Assembly (NCBI RefSeq): GCF_030695125.1
Contig: NZ_JAUYTP010000006.1
Span: 62,001-126,000, forward strand
Source of the DNA: Allobosea sp.
GTDB lineage: Bacteria > Pseudomonadota > Alphaproteobacteria > Rhizobiales > Beijerinckiaceae
Reading direction: 5' to 3'
Length of the DNA stretch: 64,000 nucleotides
Shown here: positions 42,546 to 51,017 of the stretch, in pieces
Position numbering within the stretch: position 1 is the first letter of the stretch
How the letters are laid out: every line of letters begins with the position of its first letter
The notes under the pieces: generated by a model
What the model saw: only the letters and a program-made list of their open reading frames with translations
Database searches by the model: none
Told to the model about the DNA's origin: nothing
Translations under genes and position numbers: made by a program

Positions 42546-43076
42546 ATGCCAGAACCAAAGCCTTTCCCCGACGATCTCGGCCCCATCGTCTCCTCCGGCC
42601 ATCTGGCCGCGGGCGCGATGCCGGCTCTGTCGGAATTCGAATTCGCGATGAGCATGACCGTGCACGCCTTCCATCGCTGGATGGTGCGCGGCATGGCGGC
42701 CGGCGGGCTGCCGGATCTCTCCCCGCTCGACGTGCTGGTGCTGCACAACGTCAATCACCGTGGCAAGGCCAAGCGCCTGGCGGACATCTGCCTCGTCCTC
42801 AACATCGAGGACACCCATCTGGTGAATTATGCGCTCAAGAAGCTGGAGCGGCTCAAGCTGTTGAAGGCCGGCCGCAAGGGCAAGGAAAAGACCGTCACGG
42901 TGACGCCCGCCGGCGAGGAGGCGTGCCGGGCTTACGCCCGGATCCGCGAACAGCTCCTGGTCAAGTCGATCCTCGCCACCGGCGTCGACCCCGCCCGCAT
43001 CTCCGAGATCGCCGCCGCGATGCGCTCGCTCTCGGGCCAGTACGACCAGGCGGCGCGGGCAGCGGCGAGTCTGTAG
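42546..43076 (+). CDS. MarR-like winged-helix regulator
   Basis: 176 residues. A winged-helix domain (SPLDVLVLHNVNHRGKAKRLADICLVLNIEDTHLVNYALKKLERLKLLKAG, then KTVTVTPAGEEACRAYARIREQLL) of MarR type. It lies right after the TRAP genes on the same strand, so it is the likely regulator of the transporter/oxoprolinase cluster. Confidence 0.8.
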   Translation: MPEPKPFPDDLGPIVSSGHLAAGAMPALSEFEFAMSMTVHAFHRWMVRGMAAGGLPDLSPLDVLVLHNVNHRGKAKRLADICLVLNIEDTHLVNYALKKLERLKLLKAGRKGKEKTVTVTPAGEEACRAYARIREQLLVKSILATGVDPARISEIAAAMRSLSGQYDQAARAAASL

Positions 43077-43128
43077 GGCCGACACCGCCGCTCGCCGGCC
43101 GGCACACGGCCCTTGGTTGCCTCGGGTT

Positions 43129-43728
43129 CTACGGGCCGGCCTTACAGGGCACCTCCTGCTGCATCTGCGCATACTGCGCCATCAGCCCTTCATGCACCGA
43201 CCAGAAGGCACGCGGCGGCTGCCCGAGCAGCCGGTCCTCGAGCAGGCCCAGATGCAGGTGCCAGCCGCTGGAGACCATCGCCATCCGGTGCTTCGTCGCC
43301 AGCCGGCGATGGATCAGCACGAGGCGGACCTTGTCGCCGACCGGAGCGAGTTCGATCTCGACATCCGAGTCCGGGTCGCCCATGCCGACCCAGTTGAAGG
43401 CGAGCCGATGAGGCGGGTCGTAGACCGTGACAGTGCCGCTCATCAGTGCGCCTTCGTCGTGCATCTTGCGGGCGCTTTCGGGCGGCGGCTCGTTCGTGAT
43501 CTGCGAATGCTTGAAGAACAGCTCGATCCTGCCGCCAACCCGCGCCTCCGTCTCACCGCCGCAGAACCAGGTCGCCCGCTTTTCGCCCTCGACGAGATAA
43601 GCCCAGACGCGTTCGATCGGCCCGGGCAGCAGCCGCTCGAAGCGCACCGCGCCACTGTCCAGAACCTCGCCATAGGCCTTGCCGGTCGTCGCTTCGCGGG
43701 TCTTCGCTGCGATTGCATCCGTCTGCAT
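43129..43728 (-). CDS. SRPBCC/AHSA1-family protein
   Basis: 199 residues from ATG 43728, coupled to the upstream ArsR gene by a 1-nt overlap. VRFERLLPGPIERVWAYLVEGEKRATWFCGG ... HKLAFNW-like HRLAFNWVGMGD and a GWHLHLGLLEDRL helix are the AHSA1/START-like fold. Paired ArsR-AHSA1 genes are widespread; the ligand is unknown. Confidence 0.85.
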   Translation of the reverse strand: MQTDAIAAKTREATTGKAYGEVLDSGAVRFERLLPGPIERVWAYLVEGEKRATWFCGGETEARVGGRIELFFKHSQITNEPPPESARKMHDEGALMSGTVTVYDPPHRLAFNWVGMGDPDSDVEIELAPVGDKVRLVLIHRRLATKHRMAMVSSGWHLHLGLLEDRLLGQPPRAFWSVHEGLMAQYAQMQQEVPCKAGP

Positions 43729-44060
43729 CACGCCTCCTCGCCCGGATCGGGCTGTTGCAACGCGGCCTCCAGAGCCGCCAGACGATCGGGCCAGAAGGCG
43801 CGCACGCGCCTGACCCACTGGTCGAATTGATCGATGCCGTCGGGATCGAGCGCATAGATGCGCCGTTGGCCGGCGACCGTGACCCGCACCAGCCCGGCTT
43901 CGCGCAGCGTCTTCAGATGCTGCGAGATCGCCGGCGCCGACACCGTGAACCCCTCCCCGATCTCGCCGGCCGAGAGCGCGCCTTGCGCCAGCATCTCGAC
44001 GATGCGGCGGCGGGTCGGATCGGCGAGGGCGGTGAAGGCGTCCATGGATCGATAATTCAT
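43728..44060 (-). CDS. ArsR-family transcriptional repressor
   Basis: 110 residues. DAFTALADPTRRRIVEMLAQGALSAGEIGEGFTVSAPAISQHLKTLREAGLVRVTVAGQRRIYALDP is a canonical ArsR winged helix without the metal-binding cysteines, so it probably responds to an organic ligand or redox. The start may be 44060 or 44045; neither has a strong ribosome site. An AT-rich palindrome overlaps its promoter. Confidence 0.88.
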   Translation of the reverse strand: MNYRSMDAFTALADPTRRRIVEMLAQGALSAGEIGEGFTVSAPAISQHLKTLREAGLVRVTVAGQRRIYALDPDGIDQFDQWVRRVRAFWPDRLAALEAALQQPDPGEEA

Positions 44061-44077
44061 ACTTAGCTTAATTAAGT
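44061..44077. promoter_or_regulatory. candidate ArsR operator
   Basis: ACTTA ... TAAGT (44061-44065, 44073-44077) enclose the perfect 10-bp palindrome CTTAATTAAG (44067-44076), in an AT-rich patch directly before the ArsR start. Confidence 0.45.
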
Positions 44078-44191
44078 CAATAACGAATTATTGTGCGGCG
44101 CTTCCGGTCTGCCCCCTCCGATGCGAGCGCGCTTGATCCTTAAGGCGGCCTCCGCCATTGCGGAGTGCATCCGCCACGGTTCGAAGGCCCC

Positions 44192-45079
44192 ATGCCCACC
44201 CGCAACGCGACCCTCGCCGGCATTGCGATGATGCTCTTCGGCATCCTGCTGTTCTCGCTCAACGACGTGATGGGCAAATGGCTGGTCGCCACCTACACCG
44301 TGGGCCAATTGCTGCTGATCCGCAGCGCCGCCGCGCTGGTCGTGCTCGCGCCCTTCATCGTCAGGCAGGGCGTCATGCGCACGCTGCGGCCAGCCAAGCC
44401 GTGGCTCCAGGCGCTGCGTGTCGCGCTGGGCGCCTCCGAATCGGCGCTGTTCTACGCGGCCGTGGTCTATCTGCCGCTTGCCGACACCATGACGATCTGG
44501 ATGGCGGCGCCGGTCTGGGCCGTCGTCTTCGCGGCGCTGCTGCTCGGCGAGAAGGTCGATCTGCCGCGCTGGCTGGCGGTCGCGGCTGGCTTCGTCGGCG
44601 TGGTGATCGCACTCGACCCGACGGGTGCAAGCCTGAGCTGGCCGGCGCTGATCGCTCTCCTCGGCAGCATCCTGTTCGCGCTGCTGATGATCGCCGGCCG
44701 CTATCTGCGCGAGACGCCCGACGTCACGCTGGTCGGGCTGCAGACCTTCGGCACGCTGCTGATCGGGCTCGCCCTCGCCCCCTTCGGCTGGGTCCAGCCG
44801 ACGCCGCGCGACTTCGTCCTGCTCGGCCTGCTCGGCATCGTCGCGATGGTCGCGCATCTGTGCGTGACGCGTTCGCTCAAGCTGGCCGAGGCCTCGGTCC
44901 TGGCGCCCTACCAGTATACGCTGATCGTCTGGGCGCTGGTCTTCGGCTGGCTGGTCTTCGACGACTGGCCGACACCAGCCATGCTGGCGGGCGCGGCGCT
45001 CATCGTGGCGGCCGGGCTCGTGCTGATCGTTCTCGAACGCCGCGCCGCGGCGGCCAAACCCACGCTCGCCGCGCCCTGA
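44192..45079 (+). CDS. EamA/DMT-family transporter
   Basis: 295 residues with ten predicted membrane helices in two EamA repeats: AGIAMMLFGILLFSLNDVMGKWLV at the start and the second repeat from WPALIALLGSILFALLMIAGRYLRE. Drug/metabolite exporter, substrate unknown. ATG 44192 matches the family N-terminus; an earlier GTG-type start at 44165 lengthens it without a motif. Confidence 0.88.
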   Translation: MPTRNATLAGIAMMLFGILLFSLNDVMGKWLVATYTVGQLLLIRSAAALVVLAPFIVRQGVMRTLRPAKPWLQALRVALGASESALFYAAVVYLPLADTMTIWMAAPVWAVVFAALLLGEKVDLPRWLAVAAGFVGVVIALDPTGASLSWPALIALLGSILFALLMIAGRYLRETPDVTLVGLQTFGTLLIGLALAPFGWVQPTPRDFVLLGLLGIVAMVAHLCVTRSLKLAEASVLAPYQYTLIVWALVFGWLVFDDWPTPAMLAGAALIVAAGLVLIVLERRAAAAKPTLAAP

Positions 45080-45119
45080 CCGGCGCGCCCCTCCCACAGC
45101 AACGGCGAAGGACATCTCC

Positions 45120-46250
45120 ATGGCCCTGATCACCTACCTCACCACCGTCAAGTTCGGCTATGGCGAGATCGACGGCATCGCGGCGGATCTGGCCGGGCTC
45201 GGCGTCGCCCGGCCGCTGATCATCGCCGACAAGGGCATCGTCGCGGCGGGCCTCGTCGCCAAGGTGCAGGCCGTCTCGCCGGCTCTCGCCACAGCCCCGG
45301 TCTTCGAGGGCACGCCGACCAACCCGACCGAGGAAGCCGTCGAGGCCGCGCTCGGGCTCTATCGCGAGCACGGCTGCGACGGGCTCGTCGCGATCGGCGG
45401 CGGCTCGCCGATCGACCTCGCCAAGGGCGTGGCGCTGCTGGCGACGCATGACGGCCCTCTGGAGACCTATGCCGCGATCCTTGGCGGCATCCCGAAGGTG
45501 ACGTCCGCCGTCGCCCCCGTCATCGCCGTCCCGACGACCTCGGGCACCGGCAGCGAGGTCGGCCGCGCCGCGCTGATCACCCTGAAGGACAGCCGCAAGC
45601 TCGGCTTCATCTCGCCCCACCTGATCCCAAGGCTCGCGATCTGCGACCCCGAGCTGACGCTGGGCCTGCCTGCCTGGCTCACCGCCGCCACCGGCATGGA
45701 TGCGGTGACGCACTGCATCGAGACCTATCTGAGCCCGCGCGAGAATCCGCCCGCCGAGGCGATCGCGCTCGACGGCCTCAAGCGCGCGGTGGCCTTCATC
45801 GAACGCGCGGTGAAGGACGGCAGCGACCGCGAGGCCCGCAAGGAGATGATGATGGCCGCGCTCCAGGGCGGCCTGACCTTCCAGAAGGGGTTAGGCGCTG
45901 TCCACGCGCTGTCCCATCCACTCGGCGGACTGAAGGAGGTCTCGCTGCATCACGGCACGCTCAACGCCGTGCTGCTGCCCGCCGTGCTGCGCTTCAACGA
46001 GCCGGACGCGAAAGCCAAATACGCCGAGATCCGCAAGGTGCTGGACCTACCCGCCGACACCGATCTCGCGACCTGGATCGCGGCTCTCGTCGCGCGCCTC
46101 GGCATGCCCGCCAGCCTCTCGGCCATGGGCCTGCCGCGCGGCGTCATCCCCGCGATCGCCGAGGCCGCGACCAAGGACCATTCGAGCGCCACCAATCCGC
46201 GCCCGGCCACTGCCGCAGACTATGCCGCGATGCTGGAAGCCTCGTTCTGA
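45120..46250 (+). CDS. iron-containing alcohol dehydrogenase
   Basis: 376 residues. NAD site GCDGLVAIGGGSPIDLAKGVAL; VIAVPTTSGTGSEVGRAALI; metal site TGMDAVTHCIETYLS and GAVHALSHPLGG with LHHGTLNAVLLPAVLRFN supplying His ligands. It oxidises or reduces an alcohol/aldehyde or maleylacetate-like substrate. It follows the EamA gene by 40 bp. Confidence 0.92.
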   Translation: MALITYLTTVKFGYGEIDGIAADLAGLGVARPLIIADKGIVAAGLVAKVQAVSPALATAPVFEGTPTNPTEEAVEAALGLYREHGCDGLVAIGGGSPIDLAKGVALLATHDGPLETYAAILGGIPKVTSAVAPVIAVPTTSGTGSEVGRAALITLKDSRKLGFISPHLIPRLAICDPELTLGLPAWLTAATGMDAVTHCIETYLSPRENPPAEAIALDGLKRAVAFIERAVKDGSDREARKEMMMAALQGGLTFQKGLGAVHALSHPLGGLKEVSLHHGTLNAVLLPAVLRFNEPDAKAKYAEIRKVLDLPADTDLATWIAALVARLGMPASLSAMGLPRGVIPAIAEAATKDHSSATNPRPATAADYAAMLEASF

Positions 46251-46259
46251 GGACAATGC

Positions 46260-46361
46260 GTCATGGCCGGGCTTGACCCGGCCATGACGTGACAAAGAGG
46301 CTCCAGCGCCTCATCCGGCCGGAGGTTCTCGCGTCTGCGCTTCGCTCCGCCCGAGAATGAC
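46260..46361. repeat. palindromic intergenic repeat
   Basis: GTCATGGCCGGG with its inverse CCCGGCCATGAC at the left and a right half ending CCGAGAATGAC; two hairpins, about 102 bp. Same family as 3300-3374 and 42442-42532. It lies between two convergent genes. Confidence 0.7.
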
Positions 46362-46375
46362 GGCAAAGCCCTCTC

Positions 46376-47011
46376 TCAGTACAGCCGCGTCCGATAGGCC
46401 TCTTCGAGATTGGCCTCGGCCTCCGCGACGCCGACGGCCTTGGTCTGCTCGGACATGATGCGCCCCAGCGTCGGGAAGCGGCTGCGCTCGACCTGAGCCG
46501 ACGGATCCCACAGCTTCGAGCGGATCAGCGCCTTGCCGCAGTGGAAGAAGGCCTCCTCGACATCGACCAGCAGGCCGAGCGTCGGGGTCCGCTCCTGCAC
46601 GGTCGCCGGTTCGAGCAGGGCGGCATCGCGCGTCAGCCGGGCCTGGCCGTTGACCCGCAGCGTCTCGGCGATGCCCGGCACCATGAAAATCAGCCCGACG
46701 CCCGGCGCCGCCAGCACATTTGCGAAGCTATCGACCCGGTTGTTGCCGCGCCGGTCGGGGATGAACAGCGTCCGCTCGTCGAGAACCGTGACGAAGCCCG
46801 GCGCATCGCCACGCGGGCTGGCATCCGCACGGCCCTCACCGTCCGAGGTCGCCAGAACGAGGAAGGGCGACAGCGCGATGAAATCGCGGCAGAACCCGTC
46901 CAGCCGGTCGAGCACCTTCCGCTCGGCCAGCGGATTGACTGCGCCCATATGCGCCCGCAGATCGGCAGGGTCCGCGATCGCCTTGGCCGGGTCCTCAGGT
47001 CGCGTCGTCAT
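46376..47011 (-). CDS. pyridoxamine-5'-phosphate-oxidase-fold FMN protein (MSMEG_1061 type)
   Basis: 211 residues. FIALSPFLVLATSDGEGRADASPRGDAPGFVTVLDERTLFIPDRRGNNRVDSFANVLAAPGVGLIF is the split-barrel flavin-binding core; RVNGQARLTRDA and FFHCGKALIRSKLW follow. Members are F420- or FMN-binding oxidoreductases with unknown substrates. Confidence 0.85.
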   Translation of the reverse strand: MTTRPEDPAKAIADPADLRAHMGAVNPLAERKVLDRLDGFCRDFIALSPFLVLATSDGEGRADASPRGDAPGFVTVLDERTLFIPDRRGNNRVDSFANVLAAPGVGLIFMVPGIAETLRVNGQARLTRDAALLEPATVQERTPTLGLLVDVEEAFFHCGKALIRSKLWDPSAQVERSRFPTLGRIMSEQTKAVGVAEAEANLEEAYRTRLY

Positions 47012-47219
47012 GTCGTCCTCCGTCCCGAAAGGGGCCGCGACTGTCGGCGATCCGTGGCCGGCGCACCAGCCCCGGCGCTGCATGGAATGCCGGCATTGCC
47101 GGATCGAAATGCCACAGCCCGCGCCTCGATGCGTCGCCTGCGTCTCGCGCGCCTTGACCCTCCGGGCGGCCGCGGCCATCGTGCGGCATCGTCTTCGCCC
47201 CTCCACGAGGCCTTCACCC

Positions 47220-47681
47220 ATGCGCCGCGCCCTGCTGCGAACCGCCCTCGCCACCCTCGCGCTCCTGACGGCGGGCGTCACCGCCGAGGCTTCGGGCCGC
47301 CGCCTGGTCAACCCGGCCGATGCCGCCGAGAACCGCATCAACCCGATGTATGGCGCTCTGCCCGCCTGCGAGGACCCGGCCGTGCTCGGCGAAATCACCA
47401 GCTGGTTCAACTCGCGGGAAGCCAAGTTCTGGGGCCCGCTGCGGGCCGTCGCCTATGACAAGATCAAGCCGATCGGGTTTCGGCCGCTCGGCGATGATTT
47501 CATCCCGCGCCGCTTCTGCACGGGGCGCGTCGCGCTGAACGACGGCACGATCCACCGCGTCGATTATTCCGTGCGCGAGAATCTCGGCCTGTTCGGCTGG
47601 ACCTGGAACGTCAACTGGTGCGTCAGCGGCCTCGACCGCCATCGCAGCTACGCGCCCGACTGCAAGATGGCCCGCCCCTGA
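47220..47681 (+). CDS. secreted protein of unknown function conserved in style
   Basis: 153 residues with a signal peptide (LLRTALATLALLTAGVTAEA). The mature part contains five cysteines, in ACEDP, FCTG, NWCVSG and DCKMARP, suggesting disulfides in the periplasm. RRFCTGRVALNDGTIHRVDYSVREN looks like a folded domain. No family recognised. It precedes RNase T2 by 18 bp and may share its transcript. Confidence 0.65.
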   Translation: MRRALLRTALATLALLTAGVTAEASGRRLVNPADAAENRINPMYGALPACEDPAVLGEITSWFNSREAKFWGPLRAVAYDKIKPIGFRPLGDDFIPRRFCTGRVALNDGTIHRVDYSVRENLGLFGWTWNVNWCVSGLDRHRSYAPDCKMARP

Positions 47682-47698
47682 GTCGGGTCGGCAGCGCC

Positions 47699-48367
47699 AT
47701 GGCCCTCCTGCGCATCGCCCTCGCGCTACCGATCCTGCTGGGGTTGCTGGCCGACGCGTCGGCCCAGCCGCGCAACCAGCGCGGCGGCGAGCCCGGCGAT
47801 TTCGACTTCTATGTGCTGGCCCTGTCCTGGTCGCCGGGTTTTTGCGAACTCGACGGAGAGCGGGACCGCAACCGCGAGCAATGCGCCGAGGGCGCCGGGC
47901 TGCGCTTCGTCGTCCACGGTCTCTGGCCGCAGAACGAGCGCGGCTTTCCCAGCGAATGCGGCCCGGCCGGCCGCACGCCGTCGCGAATCGCCCTCGATCA
48001 GGCGAGGGGCCTGTTCCCGAGCGAGGGCCTCGCCCGGCACCAATGGCGCAAGCACGGCACCTGCGCAGGCTCGAGCCCAGGCGATTACTTTGCCGACACG
48101 CGGCGCGCCCGCGACAAGGTCGTGATTCCCCCGGCGCTGGCCAAGGCCGAGCGCGACCAGAACTGGACCGCAATCGACCTGGAACGCGCTTTTGTGGCTG
48201 CCAATCCGGGCTTGCGCACCGACATGATGTCGGTTGCCTGCCGGCGCGGCGTGCTGCAGGAGGTCCGTATCTGCCTGAGCAAGGATCTGCGCGATTTCCG
48301 CATGTGCGAGGAGGTCGACCGCTCCGGCTGTCGCACGCGCGACATCACCGTGAACGCACCGCGCTGA
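47699..48367 (+). CDS. ribonuclease T2 family protein, exported
   Basis: 222 residues with a signal peptide. Both catalytic sequences are present: FVVHGLWPQN (CAS I) and WRKHGTCAG (CAS II, His and Lys). Disulfide cysteines surround them. This periplasmic acid endoribonuclease scavenges RNA, like E. coli RNase I. Confidence 0.92.
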   Translation: MALLRIALALPILLGLLADASAQPRNQRGGEPGDFDFYVLALSWSPGFCELDGERDRNREQCAEGAGLRFVVHGLWPQNERGFPSECGPAGRTPSRIALDQARGLFPSEGLARHQWRKHGTCAGSSPGDYFADTRRARDKVVIPPALAKAERDQNWTAIDLERAFVAANPGLRTDMMSVACRRGVLQEVRICLSKDLRDFRMCEEVDRSGCRTRDITVNAPR

Positions 48368-48398
48368 CAGACGCTGCAAACCCGCGTAAGAGCGCGGC

Positions 48399-49250
48399 AT
48401 GAATTACCGCCACGGCTTCCATGCCGGCAACTTCGCCGATGTCCTCAAGCATGTCGTTCTGACGCGCATCCTGACGCATCTCAACGCCAAGCCGACACCC
48501 TATCGCGTCGTCGACACCCATGCAGGCGCAGGCCGCTATGATCTCGGGTCCGAAGAGGCGCTGCGGACGCATGAATGGAAGGACGGCGTCGCGCGGATCG
48601 ACCGTTCGCCTCTGGCGCCGGCCGTCGAGGCGCTGCTCAAGCCCTGGCGCGATGCCGTCGCCGGCGCGCGCGCGCTCTATGGCGCCGAGGCCTATCCGGG
48701 TTCGCCCTGGCTCTGCCGCCACGCGATGCGCCCCGACGATCGGCTGATCGCCGCCGAACTCCACCCGCAGACCCACAAGAAGTTGCTCCAGGCGATCGGC
48801 CGCGACGAGCGCTGCAAGGCCTTGGCGATCGACGGCTGGAACGCGCTGCGCGGCAATGTGCCACCCAAGGAGCGGCGCGGGCTGGTGCTGATCGACCCGC
48901 CATTCGAGGACAAGGACGAGTTCGCCACGCTGGAGGCCGAACTGATCGCCGCCCATCGCAAATGGCCGACGGGAATCTATGCGCTCTGGTACCCGGTCAA
49001 GGACAAGCTCGCGGTCGCCAATCTGCTGGCGGGGCTCAACCAGGCCGGGATCAGCCGTCTGCTGCGGCTGGAAATCGACGTCGACCGCCCCGAGGCCGCA
49101 GGCGGGCTCAGCGCCACCGGCATGCTGATCGTCAACCCGCCCTGGATGCTCGCCGACGAAGCCCGAATCATCCTGCCTGCCCTCACGGAGCGCCTCGCCC
49201 AGGGGCCGCAGCCGCGCTATCTTTGCGAGCCGATCCGTCCGGACGGCTGA
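48399..49250 (+). CDS. rlmJ: 23S rRNA (adenine2030-N6)-methyltransferase
   Basis: 283 residues. MNYRHGFHAGNFADVLKHVVL is the hallmark N-terminus; the catalytic motif is VLIDPPFEDKDEF (DPPF), and YALWYPVKDK follows. AdoMet-dependent methylation of A2030 in 23S rRNA. Confidence 0.95.
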   Translation: MNYRHGFHAGNFADVLKHVVLTRILTHLNAKPTPYRVVDTHAGAGRYDLGSEEALRTHEWKDGVARIDRSPLAPAVEALLKPWRDAVAGARALYGAEAYPGSPWLCRHAMRPDDRLIAAELHPQTHKKLLQAIGRDERCKALAIDGWNALRGNVPPKERRGLVLIDPPFEDKDEFATLEAELIAAHRKWPTGIYALWYPVKDKLAVANLLAGLNQAGISRLLRLEIDVDRPEAAGGLSATGMLIVNPPWMLADEARIILPALTERLAQGPQPRYLCEPIRPDG

Positions 49251-49276
49251 ACCGCCCGTTGCCTGAGGCCCTGACG

Positions 49277-49882
49277 ATGCTGATTCTCCGTTCCTCCCCC
49301 GCCTCCCCCTTCGGCCGCAAGGTCAAGATGGCGGCTTCCGAACTCGGCCTGCTGGACCGGATCGACATCGTCGTCGCCGACACCAATGATCCAGCCGAGC
49401 CGCTGCGCCAGCAGAACCCGCTGGGCAAGATTCCGACTCTGGTGCTGGAGGACGGCATGACGCTGTTCGACTCGCGCGTCATCGTCGATTATCTCGACCA
49501 TCTCGCTGGCGGCAGCCGCCTCATCCCGGCCGGCGACGAGCGCTTCGTCCAGTTGCGGCTGCAGGCGCTGGCCGACGGGCTCTGCGACGCCGCGCTGCTC
49601 CAGGTCTACGAGACCCGGTTCAGGCCGGAGGAAGGCCGCAACGCGGCCTGGGTCGCCAACCAGGCGGGCAAGGTCTCGCGCGCGCTGGCCGCGCTCGAAG
49701 CCGCTCCGCCCGCCTATCCCGACCGACCCCGGATCGGCGAGATCGCGCTCGCCTGCGCGCTCGGCTATCTCGATCTGCGCTTTGCCGGCACGTGGCGCGC
49801 CGATCATCCCGCACTGGTCGCCTGGCTCGACGCCTTCGCCGCCAAGGTCCCGGCCTTCGAGGCGACGCGGTTCAAGGGCTGA
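49277..49882 (+). CDS. glutathione S-transferase family protein
   Basis: 201 residues from ATG 49277. The N-terminal thioredoxin-like half reads LRSSPASPFGRKVKMAASELGL, NPLGKIPTLVLEDGMTLFDSRVIVDYLD; the C-terminal helical half contains GEIALACALGYLDLRF. Ser in SPFGRK is the likely glutathione-activating residue. Substrate unknown. Confidence 0.9.
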   Translation: MLILRSSPASPFGRKVKMAASELGLLDRIDIVVADTNDPAEPLRQQNPLGKIPTLVLEDGMTLFDSRVIVDYLDHLAGGSRLIPAGDERFVQLRLQALADGLCDAALLQVYETRFRPEEGRNAAWVANQAGKVSRALAALEAAPPAYPDRPRIGEIALACALGYLDLRFAGTWRADHPALVAWLDAFAAKVPAFEATRFKG

Positions 49883-49935
49883 GCCGGACCGCCGGCCGCC
49901 CGGCAAGCGGTCGGCAGCCCGTCACCACGGACAAC

Positions 49936-49970
49936 AAAAAACCCGGTGGCCGAAGCCACCGGGTTCTTTT
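49936..49970. terminator. bidirectional terminator between GST and the outer-membrane protein
   Basis: An 11-bp perfect stem (arms AACCCGGTGGC and GCCACCGGGTT) with a CGAA loop, flanked by AAAAA on the left and CTTTT on the right, serves both convergent genes. Confidence 0.88.
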
Positions 49971-49991
49971 GTCCCCGTGAGGGGAAGCAGA

Positions 49992-50651
49992 CTAGAACTT
50001 GTAGTTCAGGCCGGCGCGGACGACGGAGAAGTCGGTGCCGACCTTCACGCCCGAGTTGAACACGTTCTTCTCGCCGAGATCGACGTAGAGGTACTCGACC
50101 TTGGCGGTCCAGTTGTTGGTGAAGGCGTACTCGAGACCGCCGCCGACGGCGTAGCCGCCCGTGTGGGTCTTGTCGGTCGAGCCGATGCCGCCGATCGTGG
50201 TCTTCACGTTGCCGTAAGCCCAACCACCGGTGACGTAGGGCATGAAGCGGTCGAAGGCGAGACCGACGCGGCCACGAACCGTGCCGAAGTAGTCGGTGCG
50301 AACGCGGTCACCGAAGGCGCTCGAGCCCGAGTTCAGGTCGGCGCCCTGGAGGTCAGCCTCGATGCCGACAACGAACTGGCCCATCTGGTAGTTGTAGCCG
50401 ACCTGGCCACCGCCGATGAAGCCGTCGAGATCGCCGATGCTGACGGTCCGGTTGCCGAACACGGTGCCGGCATTGACGTTGCCGAAGCCGTAGCCGGCGT
50501 TGGCGCCGACGTAGAAGCCGGTCCAGGTGAACACAGGAGCGTAAACCGGGGCCATCACCGGGCCCTTGCGGGACGGCAGGTCGGCGGCGGAAGCGGCGCC
50601 GGCGGCGACGAGACCGAGCACGGCAACGGTCGAAAGCAGAAACTTCTTCAT
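49992..50651 (-). CDS. outer-membrane beta-barrel protein (Omp25/RopB-like)
   Basis: 219 residues. A signal peptide ends in GAASAADLP, a family hallmark; then TWTGFYVGANAGYGFG, GGQVGYNYQMGQFVVGIEADLQG, RTDYFGTVRGRVGLAFDRFMPYVTGGWAYG and a C-terminal strand ending VVRAGLNYKF with terminal Phe for BAM recognition. An eight-stranded barrel is expected. Codon use and a long leader suggest high expression. Confidence 0.93.
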   Translation of the reverse strand: MKKFLLSTVAVLGLVAAGAASAADLPSRKGPVMAPVYAPVFTWTGFYVGANAGYGFGNVNAGTVFGNRTVSIGDLDGFIGGGQVGYNYQMGQFVVGIEADLQGADLNSGSSAFGDRVRTDYFGTVRGRVGLAFDRFMPYVTGGWAYGNVKTTIGGIGSTDKTHTGGYAVGGGLEYAFTNNWTAKVEYLYVDLGEKNVFNSGVKVGTDFSVVRAGLNYKF

Positions 50652-51017
50652 AATGGAACTCCTAGGGACGTCGCTTTGCCGGCGAGGCCGGCGGGTGAAC
50701 TCGATGACGATGTTATAAGACCAATCGCCGGTTTTGTCTGTTGCCTTGGAAGCACATCTGCCCTGCAGACCGCGGCAGAAATGCGGCACGATTGCGATGA
50801 CTGCGGCGAATGTATAAAACCCTGTTAAGGATTGTTAAAGCACAGCTAATGGTAAAGCGAATACTAACGAATCCGTGAACTGGCCCAATGGGCTTAAACG
50901 GAAACGCGGTGGATCCACCAAGGTTCCCAATCTCGCCACATTTCGCCGGCGTCGCTTGCAGCCCCCTGTAGCCCGTGCTTAAGCCACGACGAAACAGTCA
51001 GAAAACGAGACCCGAAG
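50652..51017. other. AT-richer intergenic region upstream of the outer-membrane gene
   Basis: 366 bp without a gene between the divergent omp and glycosyltransferase genes. Besides the omp promoter, 50815-50875 is an AT-rich stretch with no recognised motif that could hold promoter elements for the glycosyltransferase. Confidence 0.5.
50712..50740 (-). promoter_or_regulatory. candidate promoter of the outer-membrane gene
   Basis: Minus strand CAGACA (50740-50735), 17 nt, TATAAC (50717-50712). The -10 box is 5/6 to consensus. The leader would be about 55 nt. Confidence 0.5.
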
